From positions 111,599 to 175,598 of the forward strand of contig JAFDZV010000017.1 in NCBI GenBank assembly GCA_018266795.1: a stretch of 64,000 nt of DNA, in the 5' to 3' direction. The DNA is from Bacteroidota bacterium. Lineage in GTDB: Bacteria > Bacteroidota > Ignavibacteria > OLB7. The notes beneath the pieces were generated by a model. That model saw only the letters and a list, made by a program, of their open reading frames with translations, did not search any database and was not told the origin of the DNA. Positions 26,074-35,165 of this stretch are shown piece by piece (within the stretch, counting starts at the first letter, position 1; each line of letters opens with the position of its first letter). Both the position numbers and the translations under genes were made by a program.

Positions 26074-29000
26074 CTATCGACGAATCACAAGCCGGCGCGC
26101 ATCGCCGTAGGTGCCGGCTTCGATGGTGAGAAAATAGGTACCGGAGGGGAGATCTTCCGCATTGAATCGGAGCGTGTAGCGCCCTCCCTTCATTTCGGCA
26201 TCGAGCGGACGAAGCACCTCGCGGCCGAACAGATCAACCACGCGGAGCACGGCGCGGGCATCCTCGAGCTGCTGATAGGTTACCTCCACCACGGCATCCG
26301 CCGGGTTCGGCAGCAACGGCTCCAGCAGGTTCGCATACTTTCCGGTTGTCAGGCCCGTAACGATGCAGCGGTCCGCAATCACAACACGCTCCGAGTCGCC
26401 GCAGACACTGAACACCTCGGCGGTGGTTGCGTTCATGGCGGAAACAAGCTGTGCGTACGCGAACTGCTCCGGGCCTGCAAGCAGGCGGAAGCGGAGGCGG
26501 AACTGCTCGGGCCGCGTGGCGACAGCCTGCGGTTCGCTCAACTGCAACAGGCCCGTAGCGGGGTTGTCGCTCACCACGGTCATCGGCGACGACGGCACAA
26601 CCGGCAGCACTTCCACGAACTGCATGCGCGAGCCGGGATAGTGCACGGTGTAGAGCAGATTCCCCGACGGGAATGCGCGCGGCACGCTGAGGGCACCGGC
26701 GGAAAGTGTGATCGTATCCCCCACCAATCCCTGCTGCACCGCCTGGCCAATGCAGAACGTGTCCCTGATTCCAACCGCACCAACGCCTGTACCGTTCACC
26801 ACGAAGGCAACGGAGTCCGTACAGACATTCCCCCCAACCACATGGAGCGTCTGCTGGTGGCCAAGCGTATCGGCGGGAGCGAAGCTCAACACCACACGAA
26901 GCGTGTCGCCGGGGTTCAGCGTTGCCGGGAAGGGAGATGGTGAGACGACGGCATACGGAGCGGCAATGCCGCCGATGCCGTTCAGATGCATCGGCGTTCC
27001 GCCATGGTTGATCACCAGGATCGTTCCGTTGGCGGCCGAGCCCTGCGGCACCGGGCCGAAGTCGATCGTGTTCACGAGAAGATCGAACGCCGCAATCGTC
27101 CCGACCACAGCGCGTTCAACCGTATCGCCGCACGGTCCCAGAATCAACCGCAGATGTGCAGTGTACGTGCCGGGCGCAGCGGGCCTGAAGCGGACCGGCA
27201 CCGGGAACGCATCGTGCGGATGAAGCACCGTGCCAACGATGCCTCCCCCCAGCTCGAACGGCGTGCCGGTCTCGAGGCTCGCACCGGTGATCGTGATATC
27301 CGCATCGCTGCCGGTGTTCCGCACCACGATGCTGTCCAGCGTCTCATCGGTCTGGCAGGCCTCGCGCGGTGCAAGGTGCAGCGTGTCCGGCGTGATCGCG
27401 AACGCAACGCCTTCCTTGTGAGCAGCAAGCGTCACAACCAGGCTGTCGTTGCATGCATCGGTCCGGAAGACGATCCGGCCGCCGATATCTCCCGGCGCCG
27501 CGGATACCAGCCGCAGGCGCACCACGCGCACATCACCCGGCAGAAGCGTATCCGGAAGCACATGCCCGGAGTCCAGCACCACTCCCTGCGACACATCGGC
27601 GCGGGCAATCACGGCCGGCACGGGCGAATTGTTCCGCAGCAGAACCGTATCGGCCGTATCGTGCCGGCAGCCGCTCAGCGTACCGAGGTTGAGCGTATCG
27701 CGCGATGCCGTTACGCTGTATCGGCCACGCAGGCCGTGCAGCGCAAGGTGCAGCGTGTCGCGGCACTCGCCGTAGCTGTACATCACACGCAGCGTATCGT
27801 TTGCAGCGCCGTTGGCGGCAGGCTTGAAGTGAACGGGGATCGGCATGGACGCCCCCCCCGGCAGCAGAGTCGGGAAGGAGGCGGAGGGATCGAGGGCGAA
27901 CGGCGGATCGAGCGATGCGCCATCCACCTGAATCGGCTCGGACGCACCGTTGCTCAGCGAGAGCGTCATGACGCTGTCGATGGCATCCTGATCGCTGCAC
28001 GCGGCGATCGGGCCGAACTCCAGCATCGCCGGCACGGCCTTCAATGCGATCGAGCGACCGCCGCTGATCGGCACCAGCAGGGTTGTATCGCACCCGTCGA
28101 GATGGATGCGCAGCGTATCGCGGACAGTGCTGGTGGAGGTGTCGCGGTATCGCAGTACGATGGATGTGCTTCCATGACCCGGCACCATATCCCGCAGCGT
28201 GGACGAATCGAGTGCGAACGCGGCCGTGCGCAGCGTCCACGATTGGATATGGAGCGGCTCCGGACCGTTGTTGGAGAGCTTTACCACGGCGCTGTCCGTG
28301 TGCGTGCACGGCAGGAATTGCACCTCGGCGGGAGCCAGTACCAGGCTCGGCTTCACGGCGACTCCTTCAACCGGAATCGCAATCGTGGTATCGCATTCGC
28401 GCACGTTCACGAGCAGAGTATCGCGGAACGGCCCCGGGCCCGGAGGATGGAATAGAACGGAGAGATCGAGCCGCGTGCCAACGGCGATGGTAAGCGGCAG
28501 GCGCGGCATCGAGAAGCCGAAGACCCCGCCTCCACCCTTCAACCGCAGCGAGTCGATATGAAGCACGCTGCTGCCTCCGTTGGAGAGCGAGGCGCGCAGC
28601 GTGTCGCTGTGGCCGCTGCATGCGGAGAGCGTATCGAAAACGATCGGCGAGGGGGAGGAGTTGAGCGCCGGCGTAGCACGCAGCGCAGACACCTGAATCG
28701 TGAACGGCGGCCTGCCGAGCGTGGAGTCGTTGGTGGACAAGGTAATCATCCCACTCTGCAGGCCGTTCGCGGCGGCCGTGAAACGCACCACCAGATTCAG
28801 CGTGCTCCCCGGCTTCACGATCACAGGAGCAAGCGGCGTCGGCGCGGGACTCGTGACAACGATGAATTCCGTGGATGCAGCATCCGGGGTGATGCCGCTG
28901 ATCACGAGGTTTGCATCGCCAAGATTGGCGATGGTGATCGTGTCGAACTCCACGCTGCCGCACTGCAACGTCCGGAGCTGGAAGACCGGCGGCGCCACCA

Positions 29001-31182
29001 GCGCAGGGTGTGGTATGAATCCGTATCGCTCCAGGAACGCATCGCTCGCCGTTGAACCGACGACGGTGTTGAATGTGCTGTCGAACGCGCCGCGGGTAAG
29101 CGGGAAGTTCGCGGAGCCGGTCACACCGGTCACGTACATGTCGCCGAACCGGGTCAGCGCGCAGCGATGCGCGGGGATATCATCCAGCGCCCCGCCGATC
29201 ACGCCGGCATGTACCACGGCGCCGGCCGGCCCCAGCCGAACGAAGGCCAGATCGGCATTGCCGCGCGAGCCCGGATCTGCCACGGCATCCGGAGTCACGG
29301 GGAAGGATGCTCCGCGCCGCGTGACTCCGCAGATGAACGGATTGCCGGATGCATCGTTCTCCACCGCCATGCCGCTTGCCGTGCTGTCCTGCGGAGCCAG
29401 ATACTCGCTGTAGGTAACGGCCTGCGTTGCGAGCGTCCACTGCATCGCGCTGACAAACCACGACCCATAGGCGCCGGCCACCGTCGTGAAATAGTCGTCC
29501 GAGAGCGTGCGGCCGGTGATCGTGATCTGGTCCGTGGCGTTCTGCGCCGTCACCGCGATTGCGTTCGCCTCGTCGTCGCGCGAGCCGCCGATAATCGCAA
29601 CGTACTCGTTGGCGGCCGCGAGGCCGTTGAACCAGACGCGCGTCAGGAAGCAATCGCGCCCCCCCCTTCCGCCGAACACGGCGCGCTTCGATGCGGGGAT
29701 GTCGGAACGGAAGGCATCGTTCGAGCCGGTCCAACCCGTAATCCAGACGGCGCCTCCGGAACCGGGCGCAACGCCCGTGGCACGTTCGTCTGCTCCCCCT
29801 CCCAGGTATCGTGTGCTGACGCGCGCGGCCTGCGGCGCGATACGCATTACGAATGCATCCTCGCCGCCGGCCGGGCCAACCAGACCGGCGTCCGGCAGGT
29901 CTGCCGATCGTGTCCACCCCGCGACGTAGATCGTGTCGTTGGTGGCGAGCGTCATATCCTGAATGCGGTCGGTATCGGAGCCGCCCAGATATGTTCCGAA
30001 GCCGAGCGATCCGTTACGCTTCAAGCCGAGCACAAAGCCGTTTCCCCGGTCGCCGTCGTTGATGCGGAAGCGAGGGTTCGAAAACATGTTCTGCGACGTG
30101 GTGCTGCCGGCAACGATGGCGGTGCCGTCGGACGCGATGCGAATGGCAACGGACTCATCGTTCCCGCTTCCACCGATCAGCGTTGCGTAGACAAGCGTGC
30201 GACCGGTGGGATCCAGCCGTGCCACGAACACGTCCGTGTTCGCCTGTGACGGACGCGGCCCGGGCTTCACGGGGAAATCGGCGGAGACCGTTGTGCCGGT
30301 CACGTAGATGTTGGCGGAATCGTCCAGTGCCACGGCGCGCCCCTCGTCATCGCCGTTGCCGCCGATGTAGCTGCTGTAGATCAACGCCGGATCGATGACC
30401 AGCGGACGCGAGCGATCGTACGCGCCGAGGCGGAATCCCACGCCGCGAGCGTCGCGGATGAAGCTGCACGAGACGCGCCGGATTCCGCCGGCAGTGTGCT
30501 GATAGCAGTATGGAGCATCCTCGCGAAGCCGGCCCACGGAGGTTCCGAGTTGCAGCGATCCGTCGCGCGCCACGGCGACCGATGAAGCGCCGTCGTATAT
30601 CATGCGGATCGTGCCGGGATCCGCGCCGGGCGAGAGGATCAGATCGTATTTCAGGCGCCCGCCGCTCTCGTAGTAACGCGCGCCGACACCCGGATACAGT
30701 TCATCGTAGCGGAGCGTATCGCATGCCGATACGTCGGCAACGGTTCGTTCGGCGGAACTGAAGCTCCAGCGCCCGGGCTCCGGACCCGCCGCAGCCGGGC
30801 CGCGGGGAGTTGCCCCTGCGAAGCGCATCCAGACGGAGTGCCGCGCTCCAGCCGCCGCGCCCACATCGTAGACAACGGCATCGCTCGCAAACCAGACGCG
30901 CATGGCTCCGCGATCCAGAAGGAATCGTGCCCTGGCATCCCACTGCCCACGATTCTCCACGAAGCGGAAGCGGCTCAACGGATTATCGATCGCTTCACCG
31001 GCACGCAGCCGCGCGCCGCTCGATTCCGCCGCTCGGGCACGAACCGCATGCACTCCGCTCCCGCTCTGCGCGTTCGATGCCGGCGCGCAGACGATCAGCA
31101 ACGCCAGCAGCGGCCACGCACGGGCGAAGCCCCCTCCGGCACGGAGCATGCCGTGAACGATATGTGAGCGTTGAAGAATCAT
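26074..31182 (-). CDS. Very large T9SS-secreted protein with SBBP beta-propeller repeats and HYDIN-like Ig domains
   Basis: 1702-aa secreted protein. The ATG at 31182 starts a signal peptide (MILQRSHIVHGMLRAGG..LLALLIVCAPASNAQ); the frame continues 5' but is repeat-derived. Residues about 55-250 match the domain that precedes SBBP repeats (FRFVENRGQWDARARFLLDRG). Residues 270-720 hold SBBP repeats such as SSYIGGNGDDEGRAVALDD and YVTGTT. Residues 740-1560 hold seven or eight Ig-like ASH/SPD-2/HYDIN (choice-of-anchor) modules, each with a FGxxxxC..D/T..L..N pattern. The last 80 residues are a type IX sorting domain (LLPNPADAVVEV, VVDLFGREVLRP, LPSGTYFLTIE, RRLVIRR). It is likely exported by T9SS and surface-attached or released. 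Confidence 0.9.
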   Translation of the reverse strand: MILQRSHIVHGMLRAGGGFARAWPLLALLIVCAPASNAQSGSGVHAVRARAAESSGARLRAGEAIDNPLSRFRFVENRGQWDARARFLLDRGAMRVWFASDAVVYDVGAAAGARHSVWMRFAGATPRGPAAAGPEPGRWSFSSAERTVADVSACDTLRYDELYPGVGARYYESGGRLKYDLILSPGADPGTIRMIYDGASSVAVARDGSLQLGTSVGRLREDAPYCYQHTAGGIRRVSCSFIRDARGVGFRLGAYDRSRPLVIDPALIYSSYIGGNGDDEGRAVALDDSANIYVTGTTVSADFPVKPGPRPSQANTDVFVARLDPTGRTLVYATLIGGSGNDESVAIRIASDGTAIVAGSTTSQNMFSNPRFRINDGDRGNGFVLGLKRNGSLGFGTYLGGSDTDRIQDMTLATNDTIYVAGWTRSADLPDAGLVGPAGGEDAFVMRIAPQAARVSTRYLGGGADERATGVAPGSGGAVWITGWTGSNDAFRSDIPASKRAVFGGRGGRDCFLTRVWFNGLAAANEYVAIIGGSRDDEANAIAVTAQNATDQITITGRTLSDDYFTTVAGAYGSWFVSAMQWTLATQAVTYSEYLAPQDSTASGMAVENDASGNPFICGVTRRGASFPVTPDAVADPGSRGNADLAFVRLGPAGAVVHAGVIGGALDDIPAHRCALTRFGDMYVTGVTGSANFPLTRGAFDSTFNTVVGSTASDAFLERYGFIPHPALVAPPVFQLRTLQCGSVEFDTITIANLGDANLVISGITPDAASTEFIVVTSPAPTPLAPVIVKPGSTLNLVVRFTAAANGLQSGMITLSTNDSTLGRPPFTIQVSALRATPALNSSPSPIVFDTLSACSGHSDTLRASLSNGGSSVLHIDSLRLKGGGGVFGFSMPRLPLTIAVGTRLDLSVLFHPPGPGPFRDTLLVNVRECDTTIAIPVEGVAVKPSLVLAPAEVQFLPCTHTDSAVVKLSNNGPEPLHIQSWTLRTAAFALDSSTLRDMVPGHGSTSIVLRYRDTSTSTVRDTLRIHLDGCDTTLLVPISGGRSIALKAVPAMLEFGPIAACSDQDAIDSVMTLSLSNGASEPIQVDGASLDPPFALDPSASFPTLLPGGASMPIPVHFKPAANGAANDTLRVMYSYGECRDTLHLALHGLRGRYSVTASRDTLNLGTLSGCRHDTADTVLLRNNSPVPAVIARADVSQGVVLDSGHVLPDTLLPGDVRVVRLRLVSAAPGDIGGRIVFRTDACNDSLVVTLAAHKEGVAFAITPDTLHLAPREACQTDETLDSIVVRNTGSDADITITGASLETGTPFELGGGIVGTVLHPHDAFPVPVRFRPAAPGTYTAHLRLILGPCGDTVERAVVGTIAAFDLLVNTIDFGPVPQGSAANGTILVINHGGTPMHLNGIGGIAAPYAVVSPSPFPATLNPGDTLRVVLSFAPADTLGHQQTLHVVGGNVCTDSVAFVVNGTGVGAVGIRDTFCIGQAVQQGLVGDTITLSAGALSVPRAFPSGNLLYTVHYPGSRMQFVEVLPVVPSSPMTVVSDNPATGLLQLSEPQAVATRPEQFRLRFRLLAGPEQFAYAQLVSAMNATTAEVFSVCGDSERVVIADRCIVTGLTTGKYANLLEPLLPNPADAVVEVTYQQLEDARAVLRVVDLFGREVLRPLDAEMKGGRYTLRFNAEDLPSGTYFLTIEAGTYGDARRLVIRR

Positions 31183-31190
31183 GAACGAAA

Positions 31191-31415
31191 GATTCCTGGC
31201 AGAACGGTCTCGGACGTCGTCGATCGCCGTTCGCAACCGGAGACCTGGTTCCCTGTACGCTCGACCGCGGCTGGCTGAGAGTCCTTGGCCGGTTGCAGAA
31301 AAGAGCAGCGCCCAGGGCAACAGCACTCTGCCGTGTCGGGAACTCCGAGAGTCCCCGACATTCGGCACTACAGGGCCTGCAGGTTCCGAAGCGCCTCCCG
31401 GTTTCGAAAGGAACT
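31191..31415 (+). repeat. Dispersed composite repeat, copy B
   Basis: Block 1 (31191-31343) and block 2 (31358-31415) in direct orientation. Block 1 matches the minus strand of 4779-5008 and the plus strand of 43283-43362. Block 2 matches 5071-5127 and, more weakly, 60742-60790. It starts nine bases upstream of the T9SS gene's ATG, so it forms that gene's leader or promoter region. Confidence 0.75.
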
Positions 31416-31420
31416 GTGTG

Positions 31421-31490
31421 AGCCGCAGCCGCGCAATCCGGAGTCGCAGCCGTGCAATCCGGAGTCGCAGCCGCGCAGCGCGCGCGTCGC
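31421..31490 (+). repeat. 21-bp tandem repeat, about 2.5-3 copies
   Basis: Unit GTCGCAGCCGYGCAATCCGGA repeated with one variable base, then decaying into CGCGCAGCGCGCG. Attached to the 3' side of repeat copy B. Confidence 0.7.
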
Positions 31491-31606
31491 GCAGCGCAAC
31501 CGTGCCCGGCAACGATGCGGCATGTCCGGGTTCATGAAATTCGCATACGGCAGGCTGATTCACCAGACGTTTATCGGCGGCCGGCCTATCGCGAAGACCC
31601 GCCGGA

Positions 31607-33595
31607 CTACGATCCCCCCGGTTTCACCGGCGTGCGGACATCGATCACCACTGTACGGCAGTGGCTTCGCCCTTCGGGGGTATTGTAGGGGAAACGCTCG
31701 CGCTCGCCGCCGGCGGCTTCGTCCACCTGCATGTTCGCATCGGCAGGCACCAGCTTTTCCATGATGCGCTTCACATCGCGCGCGCGCGCGGTTGCCAGCT
31801 CGTGGTTGTGTTCGGCGCCGCCAAGCGAATCGGTGTAGCCGGTCAGCCGCAGGTTTGCGTGCGCCTTGATGTTGCCGCCGATCAGCCGCAGCAGATCCTG
31901 ATCGCTCGCGCTCACCTTCGGGCTATCGAAATTGAAGAGGAGGATGGAGTAGCTCTCGATCGTCGTGTCCTTGATGCGATGCTCGAGCTTCTGCTCCACG
32001 GAGATATACTCCACATCGATATCCGCGACGTTGGTGGTCGTTGCATGACCGGAGCTGTCCAGCACGGTGAACGAATAGCGAAGTTGCATCGGCAGGTCCG
32101 GGAGCCGCCCGTCCGCTGCACGCCAGTCCCACACGATGGAGTCCGGCGGCGGGCCGTCGTCTGTAAACGTGCGCCACGATCCCTTCCCGATCTCCTGCGT
32201 CTCCAGGCGCCAGCTTCTGATGCCGGCCTCAGCCAGCGCGTGCAGCCGGAACGTAATCGCCGGCGGTGTTGCAACGCGCTGCTTGTACCGGCGAAGGATC
32301 GGCGAGAGGAGGATCTGCTCAGAGGGAATCAGCTCCGCACGGGAGTTCTCCTCGAGTCCCTCGCGCGTGTTCTCCCGGGCGGGATTTGGCGGAAGCCCGC
32401 CGCCGTGCGTTCTGATGCGGCGTTCCGGAATCTTCCAGACGCTCGTCAGATAACGCTTGATGGTCTCCGCGCGTTTCAGCGCGATCGCAGGATCGTTCTC
32501 GTGGCCGTTCCGGTAGCCGTTCACCGTGAGCGTTATGCCCGGGTTCTCCCGCAGCCGCCTGCCGATGATGTTCAAGGTCTGATAGTAGACATCGAGGGCG
32601 GAGCCCACGAGCTGTTCGTTCGTGAACCGTATCGTCTCCGATTCGGACAACTGCCGGTAGGGTTCCTTCAGTTCCCCGGTGTTCTCCGCGAAGAAGATCT
32701 GATTGAGAATCGGCAGAACCTCCACCGAGTCGTATTCATCGATATGCACGCGGATGACATCCGGCTCCGTGACCACGGAGGTGATCAACTCCGGATTGCG
32801 CCGCGGCAGAACAGCGGTATCGGGAGGTGGCGGCGGGGGAGGAACAACGGTGTCCCTCTTCAGTCCGAAGCGAACGCCCACGCCCACCCGGGCGGCGATC
32901 TGGCGCCAGGCGCCATCGCCCGTGCGGCTGGTGATCGGAAGGGTGAGCGTTGCCTCCGGCGACAGCGTCGACGAGGCGGAGATCGGAAGATCATAGCCCA
33001 GACCGGCCTCGGCGTTCACCACGAGCGGCGAACGATGGAACAACGTCCCCGTTTCCAGCGTCAGCTCGCGTTGATTGTTCACGAACAGAAGCGAGGCAGG
33101 CTGCACCGCCTCCTGGCTGTGCGTCTCGCTGCCGCTCAGCGTATGCGCCAGCCCCAGCCCTCCCTGCAGCATCAGCCGGCCCGCAAGCGCGGCGCGCGCG
33201 ATAAGCGCAATCTCCAGGTCGAGCGCGCGACTGGCTACAACCTGATCGATCAGCGCAAGCGAGAGCGAGTTATCGGGAAGCCGTATGGGGCGGTCGTTTG
33301 CAAGGCGTTCGCGCAGCTCGCCGTTGTGAGCGGCGATGCCCGCGCGAAGCTGAAGGTGGAATGGGAGGTTGGGCGCATACTCCGCAAGCAGGCCGGCCCG
33401 CCACGTGCTCCCGCTTCCATGATGGAAGGAGCCGCACTCCTGGGAGTATCCCGGAAGCGTTGCGTTCACGGCCTGGATATCCGGTCCGATGCCGAAGAAC
33501 GAACCAAGCCAGAGACGCACGGAAGGCATATCCGCGGAATCCTGCTGACCCCAAACAACACAGGCCATGCAGAGAAGCATGGCCTGGGCTGTCAT
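31607..33595 (-). CDS. Outer-membrane protein with two OmpA-like domains
   Basis: 662-aa protein starting at the ATG that gives MTAQAMLLCMACVVWGQQ, a signal peptide. An in-frame TTG further upstream overlaps a promoter-like element and was rejected. Residues 25-245 look like a beta-barrel (QLRAGIAAHNGE, GVGVRFGLKRDT). A Pro-rich linker (VVPPPPPPPDT) follows. A first OmpA-like domain spans about 300-430 (ILNQIFFAENTGEL, LTVNGYRNGHENDPAIALKRAETI). An Ig-like spacer spans about 450-545. A second OmpA-like domain spans 550-655 (ILLFNFDSPKVSASDQDLLRLI, LTGYTDSLGGAEHNHELATARARDV). Two such domains in one chain are unusual. It lies just downstream of an anti-sigma gene on the same strand. Confidence 0.9.
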   Translation of the reverse strand: MTAQAMLLCMACVVWGQQDSADMPSVRLWLGSFFGIGPDIQAVNATLPGYSQECGSFHHGSGSTWRAGLLAEYAPNLPFHLQLRAGIAAHNGELRERLANDRPIRLPDNSLSLALIDQVVASRALDLEIALIARAALAGRLMLQGGLGLAHTLSGSETHSQEAVQPASLLFVNNQRELTLETGTLFHRSPLVVNAEAGLGYDLPISASSTLSPEATLTLPITSRTGDGAWRQIAARVGVGVRFGLKRDTVVPPPPPPPDTAVLPRRNPELITSVVTEPDVIRVHIDEYDSVEVLPILNQIFFAENTGELKEPYRQLSESETIRFTNEQLVGSALDVYYQTLNIIGRRLRENPGITLTVNGYRNGHENDPAIALKRAETIKRYLTSVWKIPERRIRTHGGGLPPNPARENTREGLEENSRAELIPSEQILLSPILRRYKQRVATPPAITFRLHALAEAGIRSWRLETQEIGKGSWRTFTDDGPPPDSIVWDWRAADGRLPDLPMQLRYSFTVLDSSGHATTTNVADIDVEYISVEQKLEHRIKDTTIESYSILLFNFDSPKVSASDQDLLRLIGGNIKAHANLRLTGYTDSLGGAEHNHELATARARDVKRIMEKLVPADANMQVDEAAGGERERFPYNTPEGRSHCRTVVIDVRTPVKPGGS

Positions 33596-33654
33596 CAGCA
33601 CTCGATATAGGGAAAAACGTCTTCTCACGAACCCGGGCCGGTTTACATGTGTGC

Positions 33655-33662
33655 GCAAGATA
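33655..33662 (-). promoter_or_regulatory. TATCTTGC promoter element before the double-OmpA gene
   Basis: Minus-strand TATCTTGC; the expected start near 33648 leaves a 50-base leader and supports the start codon at 33595 over the TTG at 33658. Confidence 0.45.
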
Positions 33663-33719
33663 CGATCCGGGGCTGCTCGAAAGCATTGGCCGGGGCGATG
33701 CCCGGCGGTTCGTCGTCGA

Positions 33720-34373
33720 TTACTTGTTCGGCTTTACCTGCGTACCGTTATCGATAACGGGAGCATTCTTGGTATCGATGGTCATCGTACCATCCGGCTT
33801 CCGTGCAGGCTTCACGCCAACGGCCTGGGCGCCGGTACGGTTCGGCGCACCCTTAACCGTTGCGGACTCCTCACTCTTCGGCGTTGCAGCCGCAGAGACC
33901 GGCTGCGCGTTCTCCGGCGTCTGTGTTCCGCTCGATGCGCGCTCCTCGGCCGGCGGCGCCACCACCGGGGGCTGGGCAGAAGGAGTGGCCGGAACAACAC
34001 GAACGGCCGGAGCAGGCGGCGCCACCGTGGCGCCGTTGTTGCTGGAGTTCCTGTTGGCGAAGATTGCTATCGATATGCCTCCAATCACGGCCACGGTGAG
34101 GCCCACCACCACCTTGCTGCTCAGCAGCCCAAGCAGGCCGCCGCCGATTGCCTGCGGAAGCAGGCTGAGCGCGGCCGCAACGGTAGCTTCGTCCAGGCGT
34201 GAGGATGGAGCGACGGCGGATGCATCGTTCCCAAGTGTCGCTTCGAGGCTGCGATACTGGTCGTACATCGTGCGCGTCTCGGGAGATTGGGCAAGACGCT
34301 CCTGGAGAGCTCTCTCCTCCTCCAGCGTCAACGACTTTTCAAAATGCCCAACGATAAGTTCTTCGGTAGTCAT
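33720..34373 (-). CDS. Putative membrane anti-sigma factor
   Basis: 217 aa, overlapping the ECF sigma gene by four bases (ATGA), a typical sigma/anti-sigma arrangement. Residues 1-70 resemble a short anti-sigma cytoplasmic helix bundle (MTTEELIVGHFEKSLTLEEERALQERLAQSPE). One transmembrane helix lies at about 87-106 (VVVGLTVAVIGGISIAIFA). The remaining 110 residues are Pro/Ala/Thr-rich and predicted to be extracytoplasmic and disordered. There is no HxxxCxxC zinc motif, so it is not a ZAS-type factor. The role is inferred from context and topology. Confidence 0.8.
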   Translation of the reverse strand: MTTEELIVGHFEKSLTLEEERALQERLAQSPETRTMYDQYRSLEATLGNDASAVAPSSRLDEATVAAALSLLPQAIGGGLLGLLSSKVVVGLTVAVIGGISIAIFANRNSSNNGATVAPPAPAVRVVPATPSAQPPVVAPPAEERASSGTQTPENAQPVSAAATPKSEESATVKGAPNRTGAQAVGVKPARKPDGTMTIDTKNAPVIDNGTQVKPNK

Positions 34374-34927
34374 ACTCTGTCCATGAAATAAGGAGCAAGC
34401 ATCTCGTGAAGCCGCTGCTTGGCCCTGAAGATTCTCACCTTCACCGTGGCAAGCTTCGCCTCCGTCAGATCCGCAATCTCCTGATAGCTCAGCCCGCTAT
34501 ACACCCGCAGCACCAACGGCTCGCGCAGATCGGCCGGCAGATGATCGATCGCCTCCTTCAGTATCTCGAGGCTTTGATCGTACTCCGCCTCATCGGCCGC
34601 GGTCTGCAGCGAATCGGCGACATCCTCCAACGCCACGTGCGATACCCTGTCGCGAATCGCGTTCAGACAGAGATTACGCGCGATGGCAAACAACCATGCC
34701 GAGAAACTCCCGGCCAGAAAGCGATGACGCTTGCGCGCCACACGGATGAAGACCTCCTGAAACAGGTCATCGGCCTGGTCCTGCGAGTTGATCATCCGAA
34801 TGCAGTAGGCGTACACACGACGCCGGTACCGATTGTATAACTCGACAAACGCTGTCTCATCGCCGTCCTTGAAGCGATCCATCAACGTCTCATCACTGAT
34901 CGAGGTATCGAGTATGGTATCGGTCAT
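34370..34927 (-). CDS. ECF-family RNA polymerase sigma factor
   Basis: 185-aa group 4 sigma factor. Region 2 covers residues 13-85: FVELYNRYRRRVYAYCIRM, then DQADDLFQEVFIRVARKR, the core-binding and -10 recognition part. Region 4 covers about 120-178: HLPADLREPLVLRVYSGLSYQEIADLTEAKLATVKVRIFRAKQRLHE, a standard helix-turn-helix for -35 binding. Start ATG at 34927. It forms an overlapping pair with the anti-sigma gene and is followed by the double-OmpA gene, so an envelope-stress role is inferred. Confidence 0.94.
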   Translation of the reverse strand: MTDTILDTSISDETLMDRFKDGDETAFVELYNRYRRRVYAYCIRMINSQDQADDLFQEVFIRVARKRHRFLAGSFSAWLFAIARNLCLNAIRDRVSHVALEDVADSLQTAADEAEYDQSLEILKEAIDHLPADLREPLVLRVYSGLSYQEIADLTEAKLATVKVRIFRAKQRLHEMLAPYFMDRV

Positions 34928-35032
34928 TTGCCCGCAGGAACACGATGGTATATGAAAAGTTTCACGCCCACTGCAATCAAACGTAGCCAGGGCACCGCCT
35001 GCGAAGCAATGGCAGCGGGGAGAGGGCGTTGG

Positions 35033-35060
35033 TTGTCAGTTGTCCGTAGTCAGTTGTCAG
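35033..35060 (+). repeat. Heptamer repeat array (4 units)
   Basis: TTGTCAG, TTGTCCG, TAGTCAG, TTGTCAG in perfect 7-base register, in the spacer between the divergent sigma and FlhF-like genes. One of four clear dispersed arrays in the window (also 44192, 52483, 63940). Confidence 0.75.
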
Positions 35061-35165
35061 TAGATTACACAGTTCTCTCCTCACTCCCACTAACCACGGC
35101 CTCTTCCTTCCGAATTCCTTCGAAAAGACGTAGCTTCAACGCTCAATCAATCCTGACGCAAACGA

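Larger units (their letters stand above)
31183..31606. other. Repeat-rich spacer
   Basis: No gene supported. It is almost wholly the composite dispersed repeat (copy B) followed by a 21-bp tandem repeat at 31421-31490. Confidence 0.6.

Noticed and set aside
24227..26110. Long plus-strand frame antisense to the acyl-CoA ligase
   Set aside because: The minus-strand gene has full family motifs; the antisense frame reflects high-GC codon use. The same applies to 37868-39874, 31661-33610 and 40544-42376.
31447..31563. N-terminal extension of the giant T9SS protein through an RLRLRIA repeat
   Set aside because: It is read-through of the 21-bp tandem and composite repeat; the true signal peptide starts at 31182.
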